From the NCBI RefSeq assembly GCF_041624475.1, contig NZ_JBFJUX010000001.1, forward strand, positions 372,001-436,000: DNA of 64,000 nucleotides. The letters are read 5' to 3'. Every line of letters begins with the position of its first letter. Position 1 is the stretch's first letter. Both the position numbers and the translations under genes were made by a program. This DNA is from Litorivivens sp041624475 (GTDB lineage: Bacteria > Pseudomonadota > Gammaproteobacteria > Pseudomonadales > Spongiibacteraceae). The notes beneath the pieces are model-generated. The model was not told the DNA's origin, made no database searches, and worked only from the letters and a program-made list of their open reading frames with translations. Below are positions 35,209 through 43,811 of this stretch, piece by piece.

Positions 35209-35772
35209 TTGTACGCTGTTCGCCACTATCGATACCAGCCTGACGAGCCGCAGTGGCGGGATCACCGGCGGCTGACCAGTGTGCAGTTGCCCCAGCAAAT
35301 CCGACCCTGGTTGTTGGACCGCGGCTCGCTGACCGCCCGGCTGGTAAGGGCTGGCGGCGGAGACTTCCGGGTGCAGGTGCTGGAACAGGCCTGGCAGCGG
35401 CCGCGTTTAACCGAGCGGCGCCTACTTGAAATGGGTGACCGTGAACAGGGGATTATCCGCGAGGTTTTGCTGCTCTGCCGCGGCGAACCCTGGGTTTATG
35501 CCCGCAGTGTGCTGCCCGCGCAAAGCCTGGAAGGGCGGCTTCGTCACCTGCGCAAGCTGCGCGACTCGGCGCTGGGGGCGCTGCTGTTCAGTGACCCGGG
35601 CATGCGCCGCGCGCCCTACGAGGTCGCCGCTATCGATGGCGACTCCGAACTTATTCCTTCAGCCCAGCGAGTCGATGCCACCCTGTGGGGGCGCCGCTCC
35701 TGCTTTTACCTCAGCGGTTTGCCGATTATGGTCAGCGAAATCTTCCTGCCGGCTTTTCGGCCGGACGCTTGA
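35209..35772 (+). CDS. ubiC: Chorismate pyruvate-lyase UbiC
   Basis: UbiC converts chorismate to 4-hydroxybenzoate, the first committed step to ubiquinone. The 187-residue length is normal, with the REVLLLCRGEPWVYARSVLP segment (about residues 85-105) holding the conserved Arg and Glu, and LWGRRSCFYLSGLPIMVSEIFLP near the C-terminus. The annotated start is a TTG and is uncertain; no ATG fits better. ubiA follows after 52 bases, and the pair is the usual ubiquinone unit. Confidence 0.92.
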   Translation: MYAVRHYRYQPDEPQWRDHRRLTSVQLPQQIRPWLLDRGSLTARLVRAGGGDFRVQVLEQAWQRPRLTERRLLEMGDREQGIIREVLLLCRGEPWVYARSVLPAQSLEGRLRHLRKLRDSALGALLFSDPGMRRAPYEVAAIDGDSELIPSAQRVDATLWGRRSCFYLSGLPIMVSEIFLPAFRPDA

Positions 35773-35824
35773 ATCACGGAGGCCGGCTTTATATGGTGGT
35801 TCCGATGTTACAAGAGCCATTGCA

Positions 35825-36709
35825 ATGCAGGTAGATATCGCCGCTCTGCGGCAACGTTTGTCCCCTTATGTTCGCCTGATGCGCTTCGATCGCCCGATTG
35901 GCACCTATCTGGTGCTGTGGCCGACCCTATGGGCCCTATGGCTGGCGGCCGAGGGTGTGCCGCCCCTGTCTACACTGGCCATTTTTGTGGCGGGCGTCGT
36001 GCTGATGCGAGCGGCGGGCTGTGTGATCAACGACTTTGCCGACCGGAAGATTGACGGTCATGTGGAGCGCACCAAGGCCCGGCCGCTGGCAACCGGTGAG
36101 TTGCAATCCCGCGAGGCATTGCAGCTTTTTATCGGCTTGTGCGCGCTCTCTTTTGTGCTGGTGCTGTTTACCAACCGGCTGACCGTCTATCTGTCGTTTG
36201 GCGCGGTGGCGCTGGCGGCGACCTATCCCTTTATGAAGCGTTACACGCATTTTCCCCAGGTGGTTTTGGGTGCCGCCTTCGCCTGGAGCGTACCGATGAG
36301 TTTTGCCGCGGTGCAGAACACGGTGCCCGCCGAGGCCTGGCTGGTCTATCTGGCCGTGGTGATCTGGACAGTGGCCTACGACACCTTTTACGCCATGGTG
36401 GATCGCGAGGACGATCTCAAGATCGGCGTAAAATCCACCGCCATCTACTTCGGGGATGAAGACCGGTTGATGACAGGCATGCTGCAGGCCAGCGTGGTGT
36501 TTATTCTGATCTTAATGGGGTCGCGCTTTGGTCTGGGCTTTATCTATTTTGTCGGCGTGGCGGTTGCGGCAGGTCTGTTTGTCTATCAGCAGAAGCTGAT
36601 TCGCCACCGGCAGCGTGAGCAGTGCTTTCAGGCCTTTCTGAACAATAACTATGTGGGCATGGCGCTGTTTGCGGCCATTGCCGCCCACTATCTGTTAGCC
36701 AGGGTATGA
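35825..36709 (+). CDS. ubiA: 4-Hydroxybenzoate octaprenyltransferase UbiA
   Basis: UbiA attaches the polyprenyl tail to 4-hydroxybenzoate in the inner membrane. From the ATG at 35825 it has 294 residues and about nine helices. The two aspartate motifs are seen in NDFADRKIDGHVERTKARPLATG (about residue 70) and YDTFYAMVDREDDLKIGVKST (about residue 185). A longer open frame upstream runs through ubiC in another frame and is not used. Its stop overlaps the start of the next gene (ATGA). Confidence 0.96.
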   Translation: MQVDIAALRQRLSPYVRLMRFDRPIGTYLVLWPTLWALWLAAEGVPPLSTLAIFVAGVVLMRAAGCVINDFADRKIDGHVERTKARPLATGELQSREALQLFIGLCALSFVLVLFTNRLTVYLSFGAVALAATYPFMKRYTHFPQVVLGAAFAWSVPMSFAAVQNTVPAEAWLVYLAVVIWTVAYDTFYAMVDREDDLKIGVKSTAIYFGDEDRLMTGMLQASVVFILILMGSRFGLGFIYFVGVAVAAGLFVYQQKLIRHRQREQCFQAFLNNNYVGMALFAAIAAHYLLARV

Positions 36710-37851
36710 CCGGGTTTCGCTTTGTCGATTCCATTGAGGCGGTGGCGTCGGCGAACTGGGATGCGGCGCTCGCCAGCGATTACCCCTTTTTGAAGCATGC
36801 GTTTCTGGCGGCGCTGGAAAGCAGTGGTGCCGCTACCCGGGAAAGCGGTTGGCAACCCCGGCATCTGTTGATTGAGCGCGACGGCACTTTGATCGGGCAC
36901 ATGCCTCTCTATCTCAAGTACCACAGCTACGGCGAGTATGTGTTTGACTGGTCCTGGGCCGAAGCCTGGCACCGCAATGGTCTGGAGTACTACCCGAAGC
37001 TGCTGTCTGCGATACCCTTTACCCCGGCGACCGGGCCGCGTCTTTCGCTGCTGCCGGATTACGATACCGCTGAAGTGCGTGAGGCGGCAGGTCGCTTTCT
37101 GTGCGAACAGGCTGAAGAAAGCGCCTCATCCCTGCATGTGCTTTTTACCCGCAAGGATGAAGATGGCCATTGGCAGCGGGCGGGCTTGTCGCGCCGCCTC
37201 GCGCCGCAATATCACTGGTTCAATCGAGACTATCAAAGCTTTGATGATTTTCTCGCTACCTTCAGCTCGCGCAAGCGCAAAAGCCTGCGCCGGGAGCGCC
37301 GGCTGGTGGCTGAGGCCGGAGTCACCCTGCGCCGTATAGAAGGGCCGGACATTAGCGCCCGACACTGGCAACACTTTTACCACTGCTACCAGATGACCTA
37401 CGCCAAACGCAGTGGTCATGGGGGCTACCTGAACCAGGCTTTTTTTGAGAGCCTGGGCCAAGCAATGCCGAACCATCTGATGATGGTACTGGCCGAGCGC
37501 GACGGCGAGCCCATCGCCTGCGCCCTGAACTTCCATGATGGCGAGACCCTCTACGGCCGCTACTGGGGCTGTCTTCGCGAGGTTGAATGCCTGCACTTTG
37601 AGGCCTGCTACTACCAGGGCATTGAATACTGCATTGAGCGGGGGCTGCGCCGCTTTGATCCCGGCGCTCAGGGTGAGCACAAAATTCAGCGCGGCTTCGA
37701 ACCGATGGAAACCCGCTCGCGCCACTGGATTGTCGACCCGCGCTTTCGCGCGGCGGTGGACCGCTTTCTGCAGGACGAAACGCCCGCGATCGAGCGCTAT
37801 CTGCACGACGCCCGCCAGCTGCTGCCCTTCAAAAAACAAATGCCGGATTGA
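36706..37851 (+). CDS. FemAB-like GNAT protein (PF04339 type)
   Basis: The 381-residue protein matches the FemAB-like GNAT group: LASDYPFLKHAFLAALE near residue 25, YVFDWSWAEAW, RKRKSLRRERR (about residue 190) and FDPGAQGEHKIQRGFEP (about residue 325). These proteins have a double acyltransferase fold and are thought to add amino acids or acyl groups to peptides, but the bacterial substrate is unknown. It overlaps ubiA by four bases, so it is probably expressed with the ubiquinone genes, although no link to quinone synthesis is proven. Confidence 0.85.
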   Translation: MTGFRFVDSIEAVASANWDAALASDYPFLKHAFLAALESSGAATRESGWQPRHLLIERDGTLIGHMPLYLKYHSYGEYVFDWSWAEAWHRNGLEYYPKLLSAIPFTPATGPRLSLLPDYDTAEVREAAGRFLCEQAEESASSLHVLFTRKDEDGHWQRAGLSRRLAPQYHWFNRDYQSFDDFLATFSSRKRKSLRRERRLVAEAGVTLRRIEGPDISARHWQHFYHCYQMTYAKRSGHGGYLNQAFFESLGQAMPNHLMMVLAERDGEPIACALNFHDGETLYGRYWGCLREVECLHFEACYYQGIEYCIERGLRRFDPGAQGEHKIQRGFEPMETRSRHWIVDPRFRAAVDRFLQDETPAIERYLHDARQLLPFKKQMPD

Positions 37852-37935
37852 TTCAGAAGCTTGAACCGAGCGCCTTGCGCGGCCTGCAGTGCTGTGCCAG
37901 TTTGAAGGACATAGCCATTTTTATGGGAGCCAGGC

Positions 37936-38370
37936 ATGAGCTGGATCGACAATAGCTGCAGTAGCTTTGAGGAGGTGTTCTCCCTGCGGGATAACCTGTA
38001 CCGGGATTATCAGTCCTTCGCTCAGGTGTTTGTCAGCGAAGGCCTGCTGGACGGGCGGCTGATGCAGCTCTGCCAGCAGCGCTGTGAACAGCTGCACCGC
38101 AGCGGCCATAGTGTTAGCGGTTTGGACAAAGACCTGCTTGAGGCCTTGCCCCAGTGGTACAACAGCCCCCTGTTTTCGCCGCTGGAAAAGGCGGCTTTGC
38201 AGCTGGCCGAGTGCTTTTGTCTGGACCCGCACAGCATCAGCGACGCGATGACCGACGCGGTTATCGCCCACAGCAGCGACGCGGGGCTGGTGGCCCTGCT
38301 GGAGTATCTCGCCCTCTGCGACGGTTTTGCCCGCTTCCGGGTATTGCTGGTGACGGAGGAGGCAGCATGA
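37936..38370 (+). CDS. Short AhpD/CMD-like protein lacking the CxxC
   Basis: This 144-residue helical protein resembles the carboxymuconolactone decarboxylase (CMD) fold in the C-terminal half (LFSPLEKAALQLAECF and DAVIAHSSDAGLVALLEYLALCDGFAR). It has no CxxC peroxidatic motif. A weak family match is all I can claim. Its stop overlaps the start of the next gene, which does have a CxxC, so the two may form one heteromeric unit. Confidence 0.6.
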   Translation: MSWIDNSCSSFEEVFSLRDNLYRDYQSFAQVFVSEGLLDGRLMQLCQQRCEQLHRSGHSVSGLDKDLLEALPQWYNSPLFSPLEKAALQLAECFCLDPHSISDAMTDAVIAHSSDAGLVALLEYLALCDGFARFRVLLVTEEAA

Positions 38371-38879
38371 GCCAGTCGCGTGTGCGCCTGCCAGAGGCCG
38401 CAGGTGATGACCCGATCAGTGGCAGTGCGCTGGCCTTACAGCCCGAAGCACTGGCAGCCTTTAACCGGCTTTACGGTACCCTGTGGAGTCGCGGGGTGCT
38501 GGATCATCCCAGCAAGGAAACCGCGCGCCTGCGCAATGCCCGCAAAACCAATTGCGTATTCTGCAAGAATGTCCGCTTCGCTAAAGCGAAAGAAGCGGGT
38601 TTGAGCGAGGAGCAGGTCGAACAAATACGGGACGACTACGCCAATAGTGATTTATCGCCCCGCCAGAAACTGATACTGCGCTACACCGATATTTTCCTCA
38701 CCGACCCCCATGGGCTTGACGATAGCCTGAAAAAGGAACTGAAGGCTGAATTCAGCCCGCCGGAACTGGTTGAGCTGACCGCGGGGCTTGCCCTGTTTAT
38801 GGGCTTTTCTAAAATCGCCGTGTCGCTCGGGGGGATGCCCGAGTCGCTGCCGACTTTTGAGATGCCGACACCGGAATAA
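38367..38879 (+). CDS. AhpD/CMD-like alkylhydroperoxidase protein
   Basis: The start at 38367 overlaps the preceding stop (ATGA) and gives 170 residues. The motif CVFCKNVRFAKAKEAG (Cys about residues 60 and 63) has the CxxC of AhpD-type peroxidases, and SPRQKLILRYTDIFLTDP plus PPELVELTAGLALFMGFSKIAVSL are characteristic of the CMD fold. It probably reduces peroxides with lipoyl or thioredoxin partners, though CMD proteins have diverse functions. It lies 4 bases from the next convergent gene. Confidence 0.8.
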   Translation: MSQSRVRLPEAAGDDPISGSALALQPEALAAFNRLYGTLWSRGVLDHPSKETARLRNARKTNCVFCKNVRFAKAKEAGLSEEQVEQIRDDYANSDLSPRQKLILRYTDIFLTDPHGLDDSLKKELKAEFSPPELVELTAGLALFMGFSKIAVSLGGMPESLPTFEMPTPE

Positions 38880-38883
38880 GCTT

Positions 38884-39288
38884 TCAGGCGTCTTCCGCCT
38901 GTTCCGTTTGGGCCTGTTTAAGTATGCGTTCCGCTATCATCAGGCAGGCAATAGGGATCAGGAAGCTGACACTGAAGCGGATAAGCAATAGCCAGCCGCT
39001 GATCGACCATTCACCCTCGGTGGCTGACAGCGCAATCAGGATCAGCGGGCCGAACACGAATACTGCGGTGGGTACATAGCGCCACAGATAGTATTCGCGG
39101 CTGGCCGAGATTTTCTGGTCAGCGCGGCGGTAGCAATAAAGGGTGATCAGTACCGTGCCCACGCCTACGGCTATGCTGTAAAACGTGCTTAACATGCCGC
39201 TCATGACTGTCAGTACGGCCCCCAGCAGGAGGCTGAGCAGGGCGGTGTTGGTCAGTGCTCGCAGAATCCGGATTTGCCGTACTGTCAT
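38884..39288 (-). CDS. Small four-helix membrane protein of unknown function
   Basis: This 134-residue protein has about four hydrophobic segments and a basic segment (YCYRRADQKISASREY) in the middle, with an acidic tail. I do not recognise the family. The gene lies immediately next to the convergent AhpD-like gene and is divergent from the OmpA-family gene. Confidence 0.65.
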   Translation of the reverse strand: MTVRQIRILRALTNTALLSLLLGAVLTVMSGMLSTFYSIAVGVGTVLITLYCYRRADQKISASREYYLWRYVPTAVFVFGPLILIALSATEGEWSISGWLLLIRFSVSFLIPIACLMIAERILKQAQTEQAEDA

Positions 39289-39467
39289 CAGAGATACCCC
39301 ATGTTTGGCAGCGATTAGCTATAGAGTAGTCGATAAAAAGCGCCAAGGTGTGCGCTATATCCGCCCAAAGTGTGCGTTTTGCGGGGTCTGCAGAATTGAA
39401 AAAAATGATGGATAATGCGATGGTATGCGCAACAAAAACAACAGCTTCCTTAACTTAGGGGTTTCCA

Positions 39468-40883
39468 ATGAATACGTCAACTCAGCGCATGCGCGCTTTG
39501 GTTGCAGGGGCAGTACTCGTCAGTACGGCGCTTCCGGCATTGGCCGAGAATAACTGGTACATCAGTGCCGAGTACAGCCAACAGCGCCTTTTTTCCGGTG
39601 ACGACAAGGTTTATCAGTCTTCTGTGGACAGCTCGGGTCTATGCTTGGGTGCGTTTACGCCTCCCGAGCTTGGAAATTGCGGTGCGCCAAGTACCTTTGA
39701 CGATCGGGAGCACAACTACGACGACGACAATGGTTATGCCTTGTCGGTGGGGTATGACTTTGCAGGGCCGATCAGGGTGGATGTAACCGCCAAGTACATG
39801 CGCAATGACGCGGATTATGTGCGGATCGAAGGTGGTCCCCGTCAGGATGTTAACTTCAGGCAGGCTGCCAACGCGTTGCTGACCAACCTGTGGTTTGACT
39901 TCAACCGGGACGGTATTGTTCAGCCCTATGTCGGCCTTGGGGTCGGTGCGGCAAAGATGAAGCTCAGTGGCGAGAACGTAAATGATCTCGATGACACCAC
40001 CCTGTTTGCGCAGGCGGGTCTGGGTGCCAATTTCGCGGTAACCGACTCTTTCATGATCGACTTTGGGGCTCGTTACTTCGAGGCAGACAAGCCCGAGTAC
40101 CGCAACTTTACGGCTGAATATCATGGCGCGAGCGTGGTACTCGGCGTTCGTTATAATTTTGCCGGCGAAGACAGCGCCAGTGGCGATTCTGACGGTGACG
40201 GCGTTATCAACAGTAAGGATCGTTGCCCAGGCACTCCCCGCGGTGAGTCGGTCAATGCATTTGGCTGTGCCGACGGTGATGGCGATGGTGTAGCTGATAA
40301 TATGGATCGCTGCCCCGATACCCCGCCGGGCACGCCGGTTAATGAATCCGGTTGCTCTGATCTTGATGGTGACGGCGTCATTGATGAGCGCGATCTGTGT
40401 CCGGGTACGCCGGCAGGTACCGTGGTCGATGCCAATGGCTGCTCTGATAGCGACGGTGACGGCATCAGCGATCGCGTCGATGCCTGCCCCAATTCGGCGC
40501 CTGGCCGCCCCGTCATGTCAAACGGCTGCGGTATCGAGCAAAGTGTCACTCTGGAAGGCGTTAATTTTGGATTCAACAGTTCAGAACTGGAGCCCAATGC
40601 GCGACGCATTCTGGATTTGGTGGCCAAGTCGCTCAAGGAATCCCCCGGGTTTGTCGTAGAAATCCAGGGGCATACCGACAACAAGGGAAGTGATGCCTAC
40701 AACCTGATTCTGTCGCAGGACCGCGCCAATGAGGTTAAAGCCTATCTGGTTAGCCTGGGTGTGGAACCCGATTCGGTAATTGCTCGCGGCTACGGTGAGC
40801 GCGAGCCGGTTGCCGATAATGGCAGCGCCGAAGGGCGTGAACTCAACCGCCGGGTCGAGATGAAGGTGATTAAAGAGGGCTAA
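39468..40883 (+). CDS. OmpA-family porin with TSP3 repeats
   Basis: The 471-residue outer-membrane protein has a signal peptide (cleaved after ALA near residue 26), an N-terminal beta-barrel of about 210 residues (NNWYISAEYSQQRLF to VVLGVRYNF), four thrombospondin type 3 calcium-binding repeats of the form SDGDGVINSKDRCPGTP (about residues 238-350) and a C-terminal OmpA domain with QGHTDNKGSDAYNLILSQDRANEV that binds peptidoglycan. It links the outer membrane to the wall. A strong terminator follows at 40907. Confidence 0.95.
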   Translation: MNTSTQRMRALVAGAVLVSTALPALAENNWYISAEYSQQRLFSGDDKVYQSSVDSSGLCLGAFTPPELGNCGAPSTFDDREHNYDDDNGYALSVGYDFAGPIRVDVTAKYMRNDADYVRIEGGPRQDVNFRQAANALLTNLWFDFNRDGIVQPYVGLGVGAAKMKLSGENVNDLDDTTLFAQAGLGANFAVTDSFMIDFGARYFEADKPEYRNFTAEYHGASVVLGVRYNFAGEDSASGDSDGDGVINSKDRCPGTPRGESVNAFGCADGDGDGVADNMDRCPDTPPGTPVNESGCSDLDGDGVIDERDLCPGTPAGTVVDANGCSDSDGDGISDRVDACPNSAPGRPVMSNGCGIEQSVTLEGVNFGFNSSELEPNARRILDLVAKSLKESPGFVVEIQGHTDNKGSDAYNLILSQDRANEVKAYLVSLGVEPDSVIARGYGEREPVADNGSAEGRELNRRVEMKVIKEG

Positions 40884-40906
40884 GGTTTTAGTTAGTTCTT
40901 TCTGAG

Positions 40907-40934
40907 AAGGCCCTCTTTGGAGGGCCTTTTTTAT
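40907..40934 (+). terminator. Terminator of the OmpA-family gene
   Basis: AAGGCCCTC and GAGGGCCTT form a perfect nine-base stem around a four-base loop, followed by a run of T. It lies 24 bases after the stop codon. Confidence 0.93.
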
Positions 40935-41032
40935 GGGTGGTTGAAACTGGTTGTGCAGGTGGTTTTTGAGTGCGGGCCCAGCCCTGCTGGGCGAAACCGT
41001 GGCTAAAAATCACCGTCAGAAAAAATAGAGAG

Positions 41033-41635
41033 CTATCTACCTTTAACAAACTCCAACAAGCGATTATTCGCCGGCATTGTGTGATCCTCCCGCAAACGCA
41101 TCCCCGCTCCATCAGCCAGGGACAAAATCGCCTCGATATCCCGAATACCACTGCCCGGATCACGCGCTTTCAACCATTGATCGAAACGCGCATTACTGTC
41201 ACTGGTATAACGCCCCTCGTAATTAAAGGGACCGTAGAGACAAAACACGCCATCCTGCTCCAGCACCTTTCGCATGCCTGTAAACAGCGCCTCCACTCCA
41301 GACCAATGCATGATGTGTACAGTGTTGGCCGAGAACACAGCCGGCGTGCTGGTGATCGGCCACGGTTGGTAGACATCCAGCTCCAGCGGTCGCTTGAGGT
41401 TGCCAAGTCCGGCGTCCTCGCGCCAGGCGGAGATGCCATCCAGATACTCGCGTTGATCGCTCGGCTGCCACACCAGATGAGGCAGATTCGCGGCGAAGTG
41501 CGCCGCGTGCTGGCCGGTGCCGCTGCCGATTTCCAGAACCGATGACACCTCGGCAAAAGCCTCGCGCAATACCGTGAGAATCGGCTGTTTGTTGTTTTCG
41601 CAGGCCTGGGAAAAGGGTTTATTCAGAGGTGCCAT
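41033..41635 (-). CDS. DUF938 SAM-dependent methyltransferase
   Basis: The 200-residue protein has a class I methyltransferase fold with motif I VLEIGSGTGQHA (about residue 34), motif with QPSDQREYLDGI and a later ANTVHIMHWSGVEALF. It matches the DUF938 family, whose substrate is not established. The gene is divergent from the YbjQ gene with 49 bases between the start codons, so shared regulation is possible. Confidence 0.9.
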   Translation of the reverse strand: MAPLNKPFSQACENNKQPILTVLREAFAEVSSVLEIGSGTGQHAAHFAANLPHLVWQPSDQREYLDGISAWREDAGLGNLKRPLELDVYQPWPITSTPAVFSANTVHIMHWSGVEALFTGMRKVLEQDGVFCLYGPFNYEGRYTSDSNARFDQWLKARDPGSGIRDIEAILSLADGAGMRLREDHTMPANNRLLEFVKGR

Positions 41636-41684
41636 AAATTAGTGCTTGCCAGTGATTGTCGGAACTGTCTATAAAGGAGCGATA

Positions 41685-42047
41685 ATGGAATTTATCGCAA
41701 GAACCATAAAGCAAAGCCCAAGGATGTGTCACGTGTTAGTCAGTAATATCGAAATCATTCCCGGAAAACGCATTGCAAAGCACCTCGGTCTGGTGCAGGG
41801 CAATACCGTGCGTACCAAGCACGTCGGTCGCGATTTGATGGCGGGCCTGAAGAATATTTTTGGTGGTGAGCTCAAGGGTTACACCGAACTGCTCAACGAT
41901 GCGCGGGAGGAGGCCATTCAGCGCATGACCCAGCAGGCGGAAGCGATGGGCGCCAATGCGGTGATCAATGTGCGCTTTTCAACGTCGTCCGTGGCGGCCG
42001 GGGCGGCGGAGCTCTTTGCCTATGGCACTGCAGTGATTCTGGAGTAA
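41685..42047 (+). CDS. YbjQ family (DUF74) protein 1
   Basis: The ATG at 41685 has an AAAGGAG ribosome site and gives 120 residues; a longer start at 41646 lacks one. The YbjQ pattern is clear: GLVQGNTVRTKHVGRDLMAGLKNIFGGE (about residues 35-62) and ALGANAVINVRF-type (AMGANAVINVRFS). YbjQ proteins form pentameric rings, and their role is unknown, possibly metal or membrane related. It stops four bases before the second, membrane-anchored YbjQ copy. Confidence 0.9.
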   Translation: MEFIARTIKQSPRMCHVLVSNIEIIPGKRIAKHLGLVQGNTVRTKHVGRDLMAGLKNIFGGELKGYTELLNDAREEAIQRMTQQAEAMGANAVINVRFSTSSVAAGAAELFAYGTAVILE

Positions 42048-42051
42048 GCGC

Positions 42052-42504
42052 GTGATTGATCTGATCGTCTTTCTGACGCTGCTTGCGCTGGGCTATATTT
42101 TCGGCCGCATTGCTGAAACCCGTCACTTTAAATCCATCCAGCAGCGCGAGGCCGAGTTGGCTGATGTGCTGGCCTTCAGTGAGCGCCTGCCACCGCCCTC
42201 GGATGAGCCGCGCCGGATAGCGCTGGTGGGCGGCAATGTTGTGATCTCGGTAGACTATTTCAAAGTGATTGCGGCGGGCCTGCGCAGTATTTTTGGCGGC
42301 CGGGTGCGCGCCTTCGAAAGCCTTACCGAACGCGCCCGTCGTGAAGCACTGCTGCGAATGAAGCAGGAAGCGCGCAACCTGGGTGCCCAGATGGTGGTGA
42401 ACGTGAAGCTGGAAACGGCTTCAATCTCAAAGGGCAACAAGGGCCAGGTGGGGGCCGTCGAAGTCTACGCCTACGGCACGGCTTTGATCGCATCGCCGCC
42501 TTGA
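42052..42504 (+). CDS. Membrane-anchored YbjQ family protein 2
   Basis: This 150-residue protein begins at GTG and has one membrane helix (residues 2-18, LIVFLTLLALGYIFGRI), then a short acidic linker and a YbjQ domain (VVISVDYFKVIAAGLRSIFGGRVRAFESL, NLGAQMVVNVKLET). The domain is related to the preceding protein, so the two probably form a mixed ring at the inner membrane. The M48 protease gene follows after 15 bases. Confidence 0.88.
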   Translation: MIDLIVFLTLLALGYIFGRIAETRHFKSIQQREAELADVLAFSERLPPPSDEPRRIALVGGNVVISVDYFKVIAAGLRSIFGGRVRAFESLTERARREALLRMKQEARNLGAQMVVNVKLETASISKGNKGQVGAVEVYAYGTALIASPP

Positions 42505-42519
42505 TGAGCCACTGTAGCC

Positions 42520-43359
42520 GTGACTGAATACGAAAATCGCCCGGTGCCGGAAGGCATCAATTACAGCCGGGAAAACCCGCTCAAGGAATTTTTGCTGCTC
42601 TGCGCGGCGCTTCTGGGTGCCTTGGCGGTGCTGTTGTTTTCGCTCTCGCTGGCGGCGCAGAAACTGGCGCCGCTGATTCCCTTCTCTATGGAAAATCGGC
42701 TGGTCGCGCAGTTTGCGTCGTCGTTGCCGGCACGCTCTGAAACTGAGCGCGCAGAGCGGATTGATGACTACCTGAATCAGCTCGCCGCTGCGTTGTTAGC
42801 GCAGCGGGAGCTGCCCGAAGGCCTGGAGCTCAAACTCTACTATTCTGACTCGCCCATGATTAACGCCTTCGCCACGCTGGGTGGTCGGGTCTATGTGATG
42901 AATGGCCTGCTGCGGGAAATGGATAGCGAGAACGCGCTGGCGATGGTGGTGGCGCACGAGCTGGCGCATATTCTCAATCGCGATCCCATCGTCGCCATGG
43001 GGCGGGGTGTCACCGTGTCGTTGGCGCTGGCGAGCCTGAGCGGGCTTGGCAACACCGGCGCCGCTGACTGGCTGATTCAGCAGTTGGGTATGGCGACGAT
43101 CTCGGGTTTTACGCGTGAGCAGGAACGGGCTGCGGACGCAATGGCCCTTGAAATGCTGCAGGCTCACTACGGCAATGTGCAGGGGGCGGAGCGTATTTTT
43201 GCCCTGATGGACGGGCAGCGGGCTGAGCCGCCGGAGCTGTTCAGCACTCACCCGCTCAGTCGTAAGCGGATTGCGGTGGTGCGCGAGTTTGCAAGGCAGC
43301 ACCCACAACACGGCGACCTGGTGCCGCTGCCGAATTTTATGGGAGAAGAGGTGGAATGA
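42520..43359 (+). CDS. Membrane-anchored M48 family zinc metallopeptidase
   Basis: The 279-residue protein starts at GTG. It has a single membrane helix (about residues 24-47), then an M48 peptidase domain with the zinc motif HELAHI (about residue 146) and the third ligand Glu in REQERAADAMALEML (about residue 208). MNAFATLGG-type (MINAFATLGGRVYVMNGLL) is also typical. The catalytic part is likely periplasmic by the positive-inside pattern. It is the third gene of a cluster with two YbjQ proteins, a combination found in several gammaproteobacteria. The 3' end overlaps the EVE gene by four bases. Confidence 0.92.
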   Translation: MTEYENRPVPEGINYSRENPLKEFLLLCAALLGALAVLLFSLSLAAQKLAPLIPFSMENRLVAQFASSLPARSETERAERIDDYLNQLAAALLAQRELPEGLELKLYYSDSPMINAFATLGGRVYVMNGLLREMDSENALAMVVAHELAHILNRDPIVAMGRGVTVSLALASLSGLGNTGAADWLIQQLGMATISGFTREQERAADAMALEMLQAHYGNVQGAERIFALMDGQRAEPPELFSTHPLSRKRIAVVREFARQHPQHGDLVPLPNFMGEEVE

Positions 43360-43811
43360 ATTGCTGGTTGATGAAGTCGGAGCCTGACGCCTTCAGTATT
43401 GATGACCTGGCGGCGCGACCGGGCAAGCTTGAGCACTGGGACGGGGTCCGCAACTACCAGGCACGCAATTTCATGCGCGAGATGAAGAAGGGCGACAAGG
43501 TGCTGTTCTATCATTCCAGTTGTCCCGAGCCCGGCGTGGTGGGGGTGGCGAAGGTAGTGAAAGAAGCCTACCCGGATTTCACGGCCTTTGATCCTGAGTC
43601 GAAGTATTTCGATCCCAAATCATCGCCGGACAAGCCGCGCTGGTTTATGGTGGATATTCAGTTTCAGAAAAAACTGAAGCGGACCATCACTCTGGCCGAG
43701 TTAAAACAGAATCCGCGTTTGGAAGGAATGCAGTTACTCCGCAAGGGCAACCGCCTTTCGGTGATGCCCGTGGCGGAGTCGGAGTTTGACACTATTCTGG
43801 CGATGCTGTGA
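43356..43811 (+). CDS. EVE domain protein
   Basis: The 151-residue protein is a single EVE domain of the PUA-like fold: MNCWLMKSEPDAFSIDDLAARP at the start, WDGVRNYQARNFMREMKKGDKVLFYHS (about residues 28-55) and PRWFMVDIQF. Such domains bind modified bases in DNA or RNA; the target is unknown. It overlaps the M48 gene (ATGA) and ends exactly where convergent yaaA ends, sharing the palindrome TGATCA. Confidence 0.93.
   Translation: MNCWLMKSEPDAFSIDDLAARPGKLEHWDGVRNYQARNFMREMKKGDKVLFYHSSCPEPGVVGVAKVVKEAYPDFTAFDPESKYFDPKSSPDKPRWFMVDIQFQKKLKRTITLAELKQNPRLEGMQLLRKGNRLSVMPVAESEFDTILAML

Noticed and set aside
35426..35824. Upstream extension of ubiA
   Set aside because: These residues lie inside ubiC in another frame and do not resemble UbiA, which starts normally at 35825.
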